From contig DKQD01000094.1 in assembly GCA_002474345.1 (NCBI GenBank), positions 8,993-16,949 on the forward strand: a stretch of 7,957 nt of DNA. The letters run 5' to 3'. Below, piece after piece: positions 1 through 6,041 of this stretch. Below the pieces are notes generated by a model. That model had not been told where the DNA came from. It did no database searches and saw nothing but the letters and a program-made list of their open reading frames with translations. This DNA is from Bacteriovoracaceae bacterium UBA7317. GTDB taxonomy: Bacteria; Bdellovibrionota; Bacteriovoracia; Bacteriovoracales; Bacteriovoracaceae. The position numbers were made by a program, and so were the translations under genes. Position 1 is the first letter of the stretch, and every line of letters begins with the position of its first letter.

Positions 1-15
1 TTTTAGAGATTTTTT

Positions 16-55
16 AGAGGGGTCATACCTGAGCGCTAACCCCTCTTTTTTTCTT
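16..55 (+). terminator. Rho-independent terminator of an off-window plus-strand gene
   Basis: A perfect 8-bp stem, AGAGGGGT (16-23) with ACCCCTCT (39-46), encloses a 15-base loop. It is followed on the plus strand by a T-rich tract (46-55, broken by one C). The left arm is preceded by T's rather than A's, so on the minus strand there is no U-tract. The signal therefore works left to right only and should end a gene lying left of the window. It sits 30 bases beyond the stop of the convergent CarD-like gene. The loop contains a small AGCGCT palindrome (32-37). Confidence 0.75.
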
Positions 56-84
56 AGTAGACAAATTCGCTTCAATTTAGTGAA

Positions 85-555
85 TTAACTTTCAGGAACT
101 TCAAGCTCTTTTTGAATAATTTCAAAAGCTTCTCGCTCTTTAATATTTCCAACGAAAGAGTACTCCTTGGCCATATTTTTTTTAAGTTTTAAAAAAAGCT
201 CATTTTCGATGGAACCACGATCATTTAAAGAATTTAGCTCCTTGATAACATTAGTCATTTCTTCAAGGTTTTTCGGTTCTGATTTATCCTTAAAGTCTAA
301 GACTCTTTCTTTCCGGCTCTTATATTCCTTCAATTCAACTGTGCCCTTTAATAATTTTAACTGGCTGGTCATTTGCTCAAAAGAACTAATTTTCCTAAAC
401 TTACTTACCGAATTAACAGGAACAAATGTTTTAAACTTTTCTTCAATTCCCTCTATAAGGTAGAAAAGCCCCGAATTTTGCTGTAACTCTGCTATTTCAA
501 CAATTTTTCCAATTCCAAATGCCAAAGAGATGACAACGTCTGAGACTTGGTACAT
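85..555 (-). CDS. CarD/CdnL-family transcriptional regulator (divergent paralogue)
   Basis: The 156-residue product matches the CarD/CdnL/TRCF architecture. An N-terminal RNA-polymerase-interaction beta domain (about 1-55) has the pattern V-x-FGIGKI (7-18) and the FVPV strand (44-47). A helical C-terminal domain (about 60-151) follows. Known family members bind the RNAP beta subunit and stabilise open promoter complexes, especially at rRNA and stress promoters; that role is inferred here. Length is close to the usual 155-165. The family's HGVG loop reads FGIG here. The conserved DNA-wedging tryptophan is absent: the protein has no Trp, and Tyr78 lies where it would be expected. This may be a specialised paralogue rather than the housekeeping CdnL. 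The start is supported by AAGG (565-568, complement) about 9 bases upstream. It is transcribed leftwards, downstream of fabH but 239 bases away, with its own likely promoter. Confidence 0.87.
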   Translation of the reverse strand: MYQVSDVVISLAFGIGKIVEIAELQQNSGLFYLIEGIEEKFKTFVPVNSVSKFRKISSFEQMTSQLKLLKGTVELKEYKSRKERVLDFKDKSEPKNLEEMTNVIKELNSLNDRGSIENELFLKLKKNMAKEYSFVGNIKEREAFEIIQKELEVPES

Positions 556-581
556 CTTGCACCGCCTTTTTATGGGTAATG

Positions 582-782
582 TTAACCTTTACTGTGGACG
601 TCTATGAGACCCTATACTTTGATGGCTACCCAGTTAACCAAAAGCGGATAGAGCTATGATGCAATCTTCCTAGACCATTGTATGAGAAAATATTTTATTA
701 CGCAAGGGTAGGCTGAATGGTCCCTTAACCTTAACCAAGGAGCGCCCATGCTCAACTGGATAAACAAAAATTTAAAGGTTAA
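582..782. repeat. Cluster of TTAACC/GGTTAA motifs in the fabH-carD spacer
   Basis: The hexamer TTAACC occurs at 582-587, 634-639, 725-730 and 731-736 (the last two in tandem), and its complement GGTTAA at 777-782. The first two copies are part of GTTAACC, which contains the palindrome GTTAAC. The outermost copies form a 10-base inverted repeat (582-591 with 773-782). The set brackets the predicted promoter of the CarD-like gene, with two copies in its leader and three upstream. They could be operator sites or base-pairing segments of a structured leader. In AT-rich DNA some recurrence is expected, so this is descriptive only. Confidence 0.3.
677..705 (-). promoter_or_regulatory. Sigma70-like promoter for the CarD-like gene
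   Basis: Read on the minus strand, a -35 element TTGCGT (700-705) is separated by exactly 17 bases from a -10 element TACAAT (677-682, five of six consensus bases). Transcription would start near 670, leaving a leader of about 115 bases before the ATG at 555. That is long for a small regulator and leaves room for post-transcriptional control. No convincing terminator follows fabH, so read-through from fabH may also contribute. Confidence 0.5.
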
Positions 783-798
783 AAATTTGAAAACCTAA
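748..798 (+). CDS. Possible 16-residue micro-ORF
   Basis: A short reading frame, MLNWINKNLKVKNLKT followed by TAA, starts 5 bases after a perfect AAGGAG (738-743), the strongest Shine-Dalgarno sequence in the window. It runs opposite to the surrounding genes, and its stop overlaps the fabH stop codon tail to tail. The peptide would be basic with spaced Leu, Ile, Val and Trp residues, compatible with a short amphipathic helix. I found no convincing plus-strand promoter just upstream: TATGAT at 655-660 lacks a good -35. No family is recognised. It could be a real small peptide, part of an antisense transcript, or chance. Confidence 0.25.
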   Translation: MLNWINKNLKVKNLKT

Positions 799-1811
799 TA
801 ACGAATCAGTGAATGACCCCATGTAAAGCCACTTCCAAAAGCCACATTAGAAATCAACATTCCTTTTTTCAACTTACCTTTGCGAACGGCATCGTCTAAG
901 CCTATCGGAATCGTTGCTGAAGTTGTATTACCATAGATTTCAACCGTACTATGAATAAGAGAATCATCCAGCTCTAAGTTTTTTCCGATCGCCTCACTAA
1001 TGCGCCTATTGGCCTGGTGAAAAAATGCTAGCTCTAAGTCCTTTAATGCCTTTCCATTTGAAGTTAATGACTCAGTCAGAGATTCGCTCATCGTCCTCAC
1101 TGCTTGGGAAAAAATGGCCCTTCCATTCATTTGTGGATATTGAAGACCATCATCAATCATCTCTGAAGTCATTCGTTCTTTACCAAAGAGGGCAAGGCCT
1201 GGTCCAGGGCACCAAAGTTCTTTTGCTTGACTACCATCTGAATGAATCTTTGTTGAAATAATGTGAGGTTGATTTTCTGGGTCTGTCACTTCAGTTGCTT
1301 TTAAAACAACGGCCCCAGCACCATCTCCAAAAATAACTGAAAGGTTCCTCCCCTTTGGAGTCAAATCCAAACACCTCGAATGGAGCTCTGAGCAGACAAT
1401 AAGAATATTTTTATAAGTTCCTGTACGAATATATTGATCTGCGATAGAAAGGGCGAAAATAAACCCTCCACATTGTTGTCTTACATCAATCGCAGGCACC
1501 CCGGGAATCCCCATTTTAGCTTGCAAAAAACAAGCTGTTCCGGGAAATTCGTGGTCAGGTGTCACAGTTGCCAACAATAATAAGTCGACTTCCCCCTTTT
1601 TGAGTGAAGCGCTCTCTAAAGCCTTCTCACAGGCTTTCAAAGCCAAATCAGATGTCGTTTCATCCTTACTGGCCCAGTGCCTTTTCGTAATCCCAGTTCT
1701 CTGCTGGATCCATTCATCCGTTGTGTTAAGAACTTCTTCTAGGTCTTTATTAAGTACAACTCTTGGAGGTAAATAACTTCCTGTTCCAATAATCTTAGAT
1801 CGCACACTCAT
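795..1811 (-). CDS. fabH: Beta-ketoacyl-[acyl-carrier-protein] synthase III
   Basis: This cytoplasmic thiolase-fold enzyme condenses an acyl-CoA primer with malonyl-ACP to start fatty-acid synthesis. The Cys-His-Asn triad is visible: Cys114 in DVRQQCGGF, His265 in FFHQANRR and Asn295 in YGNTTSATIP. Also present are the CoA-site motif DEWIQQRTGI (32-41, Trp34), the glycine-rich IFGDGAGAVVL (160-170) and the C-terminal FGSGFTWG (325-332). At 338 residues it is about 20 longer than the E. coli enzyme, with the extra length mostly around 175-225. The residues before and after the catalytic Cys are QQ-C-GG rather than the usual AA-C-SG, which points to a divergent clade that may use another primer or acceptor. 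No fabD, fabG, acpP or plsX is adjacent, so this is a stand-alone copy. The start at 1811 has AAGGA (1818-1822) 6 bases upstream. The call is firm; substrate specificity is not. Confidence 0.94.
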   Translation of the reverse strand: MSVRSKIIGTGSYLPPRVVLNKDLEEVLNTTDEWIQQRTGITKRHWASKDETTSDLALKACEKALESASLKKGEVDLLLLATVTPDHEFPGTACFLQAKMGIPGVPAIDVRQQCGGFIFALSIADQYIRTGTYKNILIVCSELHSRCLDLTPKGRNLSVIFGDGAGAVVLKATEVTDPENQPHIISTKIHSDGSQAKELWCPGPGLALFGKERMTSEMIDDGLQYPQMNGRAIFSQAVRTMSESLTESLTSNGKALKDLELAFFHQANRRISEAIGKNLELDDSLIHSTVEIYGNTTSATIPIGLDDAVRKGKLKKGMLISNVAFGSGFTWGHSLIRY

Positions 1812-1831
1812 AAATATTCCTTTTATAGCCT

Positions 1832-1861
1832 ATTATCTTTTGGCATGAGGTATTTAAGCAA
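1832..1861 (-). promoter_or_regulatory. Sigma70-like promoter for fabH
   Basis: On the minus strand TTGCTT (1856-1861) is followed after 18 bases by GATAAT (1832-1837, five of six consensus bases). Initiation near 1825 would give a very short leader of about 14 bases that still includes the AAGGA ribosome-binding site. This suggests fabH is transcribed independently of the START-domain gene upstream. Confidence 0.45.
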
Positions 1862-1926
1862 AAGCGAAACTATCCCAGCTTCTTTCAATGGAATTGACAC
1901 TTTTCAGTAACATTATTTTCTAGATC

Positions 1927-1977
1927 CTTCAAGGAAAGACTTGAAGTTTAATAGAATAAACTTTTTATTAAAGTTTA
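1927..1977. other. Two adjacent hairpins after the START-domain gene
   Basis: One hairpin pairs TAAACTTT (1957-1964) with AAAGTTTA (1970-1977) over a 5-base loop and overlaps the stop codon of the START gene. The second pairs CTTCAAG (1927-1933) with CTTGAAG (1940-1946) over a 6-base loop. Neither is followed by a T-run on the minus strand, so they are not canonical intrinsic terminators. They could protect a 3' end or assist termination. The rest of the 1812-1974 spacer holds only the fabH promoter. Confidence 0.35.
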
Positions 1978-2688
1978 AATAGAAAAAGGTAATTCCTTAA
2001 AAACTCTCGAATTTCTTTTTCTCTTTTTTAAAAGTTCTTCTCCCAAACCTTCAAAGAATTTAAAAGGCCATTTTGTTCTTACAAACTTTTTGGCCCAATT
2101 GGGAAGCCAACCTCCCAAGTTACCCGAAACATTAAATGTTACTTTACACCTCTTCCCTCTTTCAACCTCTTCAATAGTGATGTCTACGTACTCAGCAAAT
2201 GCGATAACCACATCTTCATTTTTATAAGGGTAAGTTGTATTTGACCAAGCATGGATAAGAATTTCTCTGTCTTTAATTTTTTTTACGTAACCTTCAAAAA
2301 GAAACTCTCTATTGTCTACAGGCCAAGGTGCTTTATAGTGCTCCAAAACAAGATAGTTACCACTTTTAAACTTCTTGATAACTTTAGATGATTTATTCTG
2401 AGGTGCCCAAAAATGCTTATTATCAAAATCTAGAAGAACTTCAACGAGGTCTCTAAGTTTACTGTTATAAAAACCTACTGCTTTAAAAGAAGTCCAGCCC
2501 TTTTTACCTTTTTCTTCCTTTTTAGAGTAAACTTTAACGCCATCCTCTTCATCAATAAGTTCCCAAGCAAAAGCATCAATTTTGAAGAAAAAGCTTAAAC
2601 AAAGAGTTAAAAATATAAAAGGTAAACGGTGAGGTATTGATAATGGTTTTTTTCCAAACAGAAAATTCCCTCTTTGTCCATCTTCCAT
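1975..2688 (-). CDS. Secreted START-domain (lipid-binding fold) protein
   Basis: The 237-residue product has an N-terminal signal: a basic stretch (13-21), a hydrophobic core (22-35) and a likely signal-peptidase I site after AFA (39-41), so the mature protein probably acts in the periplasm or at the cell surface. Residues about 42-232 resemble START/SRPBCC proteins: WELIDEEDGVKVYSKK near the start, then KAVG, VLLDFDNKHFWAPQ, APWPVDNREF (the PxxxRD-like strand) and a C-terminal amphipathic helix following GGWLPNWAKKF. START domains form a hydrophobic pocket that binds lipids; the ligand here is unknown. The start at 2688 is supported by GAGGG 4 bases upstream. The roughly 21-residue stretch before the hydrophobic core is longer than usual. 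There is no lipobox, since Cys30 follows Leu. It is divergent from the sensor kinase and shares its low GC content. Fold call fairly confident, function open. Confidence 0.8.
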   Translation of the reverse strand: MEDGQRGNFLFGKKPLSIPHRLPFIFLTLCLSFFFKIDAFAWELIDEEDGVKVYSKKEEKGKKGWTSFKAVGFYNSKLRDLVEVLLDFDNKHFWAPQNKSSKVIKKFKSGNYLVLEHYKAPWPVDNREFLFEGYVKKIKDREILIHAWSNTTYPYKNEDVVIAFAEYVDITIEEVERGKRCKVTFNVSGNLGGWLPNWAKKFVRTKWPFKFFEGLGEELLKKRKRNSRVFKELPFSI

Positions 2689-2840
2689 AAAACCCTCGGG
2701 TAAATTTACGTATCTAAAACATCTTCATTAAAACACAATTGCACTAAACTTGCTTAATAAAAAAACATCAGAACTTCCACAAGCTTTTTTTGCCTGTATC
2801 TTAGGAAACTATGTTTTAACTCCAAAGAATAGAAAAAAAA

Positions 2841-2870
2841 TCGATAACATATTGTAAGATTCTCCATAAT
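2841..2870 (+). promoter_or_regulatory. Candidate promoter of the hybrid kinase
   Basis: TCGATA (2841-2846, four of six -35 bases) is followed after 18 bases by CATAAT (2865-2870, five of six -10 bases). Predicted initiation near 2877 lies inside the 12-bp palindrome and only about 9 bases before the ATG, giving an almost leaderless mRNA. In this AT-rich spacer the match is suggestive only. I found no comparably good promoter for the START gene on the other strand. Confidence 0.35.
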
Positions 2871-2881
2871 TAGGGCCCTAA
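2870..2881. promoter_or_regulatory. Perfect 12-bp palindrome at the kinase start
   Basis: TTAGGGCCCTAA is its own reverse complement. Its GGGCCC core stands out in a spacer that is otherwise almost all A and T. It lies immediately downstream of the candidate -10 element and overlaps the first base of the AAGGA ribosome-binding site. This is the position expected of an operator that blocks initiation, or of a small structure that hides the ribosome-binding site. No known regulator is recognised for it. Confidence 0.4.
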
Positions 2882-2885
2882 AGGA

Positions 2886-5800
2886 ATGAAAAAAGAATCC
2901 TTTATCATTTTATTTTTAGTTTTTGGTTTTCTATGCATTGAAAACCAATCTCTTTGTAATGAGATGCCCAATATTTCTATCAAAGCAATTTCCGCAGAGG
3001 AGAAAAAATTTATTCCTCTTGAAGGGCCTTGGTTTTTTCTTTGGAATGAGTGGACAAAACCTGAGTCTGTAAAAGAAGTCATAAAAAATCAAAACGTTAT
3101 AAAAACTTTCCTTCCCTTTTATTGGAACTCACTTGGCAAAAAAAAGGCTCAAAATGATCAATTTGCATCAAAAGGTATTGCATCACTATTTACTAAAATA
3201 ACTGATGTTCCTAAAAATAAGCCTCTTTCTCTTAAATTGGGAAAAATAAAAAGTAGTTACACCTTGTATATAATTGGCCCAAAAGGAAAGATCATTAAAA
3301 AATTTTCCAGAGGTAAAATAGCGAAAGATAGAAGCAAGTCCTCACCCCATGAAGGGGGTGACTTAATTAATTTTCCTACAATAAATGCAAATTACTTTTT
3401 TATCCTGCTTCATGTTTCTAATTATCGTTATTTTTCAGGAGGAATTGAAGAGGCTCCATCTATCGGATATGAAATATTTTTGAAAAAAAGACAAACACTA
3501 ATTAACTTTAAAAATGCTTTTTCCCTGGCAGTGCTTTTAATACTTTCCATTTACTTTTTCATTTTAAGTACAATTAAAAAAAGTATCGCTCTTCAGATAT
3601 CTTTCGCTGCATTCTGCTTTTGTTTATTTATTCATTTCTTCTTAAAAGAAAATGTGATCTTTTTGTTTATACCAGAACAAAATAGTTTCGTTTACGATAT
3701 TAAATATAAAATACAGCACTCAAGTTTATTTTTATCTTTTATTTTTATTTATACATTTTATAAACACTTATTTTTCTATATTTTTAGAAAAAAAGAGTAT
3801 TATATCGTACTCTTTTTTACAGCCTTGTATTTGATCTTAACTCTCCTTACTCCAACAGATTTTCATACAGCGCCACTTTTTATGACCGCATGGAGAGCCC
3901 TTAATTTTATTTTCCTTTTAATTCTTTTCATCTTGATTTTAAAAATCAGCAAAATGAGAACATCGTTTTCCAAAATTTCTCTTTTAAGCATAACTTTATT
4001 AGTTTTAACTCTGGTTGATGACACATTTTTATTTACCTTGCCTTTTCTAATATCAATTTTATTTGTCATTTCAATCAGGACATCTCTAAAAGAAAAAATG
4101 CTCGAAAACTATAAAGAAGAAGTTTCTAAGGGAAAAGAATACAGCGACATGATCTTTTTAATACTAAAAAATCCAAAAGATTTTGTTTTACTTATTGAAG
4201 ATTGCAAAAGTAATTTTAACTTAAAAGAAAATTATGATGATATTTTAGATTTAGCATTTTTCTCTCAAATAATATCCAAAATAAGAGTAGGTTTAGAAAA
4301 ATTTAAATGTTTTCCCCTAATAAAGTACTTTCGAAACCTAGAAGATTTAACAAAACAGTATGAGGACCAAGTCTTTAGCTGGAGTGAAATGCCAAAAGAT
4401 TTGAAGAAGTCACTAATTATTTGTCAGGATGCGCTCAATGAATTTATAAAAAGCAATAAAATAGTTGATGACCAAATAAAAACAAATGAAAAGCTAAAAT
4501 TTACAAACCATCTTCTGGAAAAAGCCCTTCGCGATAAAGCAACATTTTTTTCAAAAATGAGTCATGAACTTAGAACACCACTAAATTCGATTTTAGGATT
4601 TTCCAATATACTTTTAAACAGTCACGTAGAAAATGATGACACCATTAATGATCAATCTAAAATAGAATATCTAAATTGCATTAGCTCCAGTGGCAGGTCT
4701 CTTTTGGGGCTCATTAACGAAGTTCACGACCTTACAAAATTAGATTTAAACCACTTAAAAATTCATTTAACTACAATTCCCCTATTCCAACTTCTTAATA
4801 ATATCTCAACTTTTTTTGTTAACGAATGTACAAAGAAAGGACTTTCTTTTTACTTCGACTTGAGTAGTACAGTACCACCGCATATAGTTTTTGATGAGCT
4901 TCGCTTAAAGCAAATCCTAAATAACTTGTTAGGTAATGCACTTGAATTTACAAAACATGGTCATTTAAAATTAAGTGCCTGGTCTAAAAAATCCAATAAT
5001 AAATCAGAAAATATCGATCTTTACTTTTCAATAGAAGACACAAGGTTGGAAAACAGCGAAACTGAAGATGATAAGCCTCTTGAAAGCTTTCAGCAAAGTC
5101 GAGATGAATCCTTTAATGAAGATAAAGGTGGTGGTCTAAACCTCCACATGAGTAGAAAACTTATTAAACAAATGGGTGGCAGAATTGATGTTAAAAATAT
5201 TGATAGTGTTGGCATATCCTATGAAGTTCTTTTTAAAAGCATTGAACCCGTCGTCTTATTAACAGAGGAGTCTAAAGGAGATGAGGAAAATCATTACAAC
5301 TTCCTTGAAAAAACGATTCTGATTGCTGATGACCTTGAAGCTAACTTAAAACTTTTAGATGCATACCTTTCCAGCTCTAATGTCAACATTGTTACAGCGA
5401 GAGATGGTCAAGAACTTATTGATAAATCAGTAGTATCAAAACCTTCTCTCATCATTACAGATATAAAGATGCCTACAATGGATGGTTATTTAGCTGCTAA
5501 AAAACTTGGTTCTATACCAGAAACAAAGGATATTCCCATAATTGCACTATCGGCAGCTATAGATAAAGAAAGTGCTAAAGGTAACTTTATAGGTTTTTTA
5601 CAAAAACCAATTAATAAAATAGAGCTCTTAAAAGAAATGGCCAAGCACTTAGAGTGTGAAATTGTAAACAAGAGTTCAGGAAGAAAGAAATTGTTTAACC
5701 CCATTAAATGTATTCAAGAAAATCAAACACTTTTTACTTTAAGTGATAATTTATCATTAATAAAAAATGAAAAAGAAAATTTAATTAACCTAAGAAACTT

Positions 5801-6011
5801 CTTTTACAGGGCCATTGAAATAATGGATATTGAACAATTAGAAACAGGTTCATTGAATTACCAGAAGAAATTTGAAAAAACAGAATTAGCCTACCTAAAA
5901 CCTTGGTTTTTAGAGCTAAGTCAAGAGACAAAGCTCTTTAAAATAAGTGAAATAGAGACAAGGCTTAAACAAGCAATAGAAGTTATCGACAAAACATTAG
6001 AAAAATTATAA
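2886..6011 (+). CDS. 7TM-DISM-type hybrid sensor histidine kinase with receiver domain
   Basis: The 1041-residue inner-membrane protein should sense a periplasmic cue and signal by phosphorelay. A signal segment (1-24) precedes a jelly-roll-like periplasmic domain (about 30-200; LEGPWFFLWNEW, LPFYW, a YRYFSGGI end) of the 7TMR-DISMED2 type. A cluster of about seven membrane helices (210-398) follows, then a helical linker (400-545). The HisKA domain has His560 in KMSHELRTPLNSILGFSN. The ATPase domain has an N-box with Asn680 and Asn684, but a degraded G1 box (DTRLEN, 718-723, instead of DTGxGI) and a modified G2 (GGGLNL, 748-753). The receiver (809-921) looks functional: Asp815/Asp816, phospho-acceptor Asp859 in TDIKMPTMDG, Ser889 and Lys907. 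A helical tail of about 120 residues without histidine ends the protein, so there is no C-terminal HPt. AAGGA directly abuts the ATG, an unusual spacing, but no better start precedes the signal segment. GC is near 30 percent. Confidence 0.94.
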   Translation: MKKESFIILFLVFGFLCIENQSLCNEMPNISIKAISAEEKKFIPLEGPWFFLWNEWTKPESVKEVIKNQNVIKTFLPFYWNSLGKKKAQNDQFASKGIASLFTKITDVPKNKPLSLKLGKIKSSYTLYIIGPKGKIIKKFSRGKIAKDRSKSSPHEGGDLINFPTINANYFFILLHVSNYRYFSGGIEEAPSIGYEIFLKKRQTLINFKNAFSLAVLLILSIYFFILSTIKKSIALQISFAAFCFCLFIHFFLKENVIFLFIPEQNSFVYDIKYKIQHSSLFLSFIFIYTFYKHLFFYIFRKKEYYIVLFFTALYLILTLLTPTDFHTAPLFMTAWRALNFIFLLILFILILKISKMRTSFSKISLLSITLLVLTLVDDTFLFTLPFLISILFVISIRTSLKEKMLENYKEEVSKGKEYSDMIFLILKNPKDFVLLIEDCKSNFNLKENYDDILDLAFFSQIISKIRVGLEKFKCFPLIKYFRNLEDLTKQYEDQVFSWSEMPKDLKKSLIICQDALNEFIKSNKIVDDQIKTNEKLKFTNHLLEKALRDKATFFSKMSHELRTPLNSILGFSNILLNSHVENDDTINDQSKIEYLNCISSSGRSLLGLINEVHDLTKLDLNHLKIHLTTIPLFQLLNNISTFFVNECTKKGLSFYFDLSSTVPPHIVFDELRLKQILNNLLGNALEFTKHGHLKLSAWSKKSNNKSENIDLYFSIEDTRLENSETEDDKPLESFQQSRDESFNEDKGGGLNLHMSRKLIKQMGGRIDVKNIDSVGISYEVLFKSIEPVVLLTEESKGDEENHYNFLEKTILIADDLEANLKLLDAYLSSSNVNIVTARDGQELIDKSVVSKPSLIITDIKMPTMDGYLAAKKLGSIPETKDIPIIALSAAIDKESAKGNFIGFLQKPINKIELLKEMAKHLECEIVNKSSGRKKLFNPIKCIQENQTLFTLSDNLSLIKNEKENLINLRNFFYRAIEIMDIEQLETGSLNYQKKFEKTELAYLKPWFLELSQETKLFKISEIETRLKQAIEVIDKTLEKL

Positions 6012-6012
6012 C
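5986..6012 (+). promoter_or_regulatory. Weak candidate promoter of the permease inside the kinase end
   Basis: TCGACA (5986-5991, five of six -35 bases) and TATAAC (6007-6012, five of six -10 bases) are separated by only 15 bases, shorter than the preferred 17. If used, it would give the permease a leader of about 23 bases independent of the kinase transcript. The alternative is simple co-transcription across the 30-base gap, in which there is no terminator. Confidence 0.25.
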
Positions 6013-6041
6013 TAAACTATAGTATAAAGACAAAAGTAGAA

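Noticed and set aside
64..86. Imperfect AATTCGCT/AGTGAATT hairpin at the CarD-like stop codon
   Set aside because: The stem is AT-rich with a mismatch and no T-run follows on the minus strand, so it is not a supported terminator.
167..463. Plus-strand open frame of 98 codons inside the CarD-like gene
   Set aside because: It lies antisense to a clearly recognisable CarD-family gene, has no ribosome-binding site and resembles no family.
704..726. AAGGG/CCCTT hairpin as a possible fabH terminator
   Set aside because: The stem is only 5 bp and no T-run follows on the minus strand.
1845..1910. Plus-strand 21-codon frame in the fabH upstream spacer
   Set aside because: No Shine-Dalgarno sequence, and it lies over the fabH promoter; nothing supports translation.
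2590..2610. Lipobox (lipoprotein signal) in the START protein
   Set aside because: Cys30 is preceded by Leu rather than Gly, Ala or Ser, and a good signal-peptidase I site (AFA) lies downstream.
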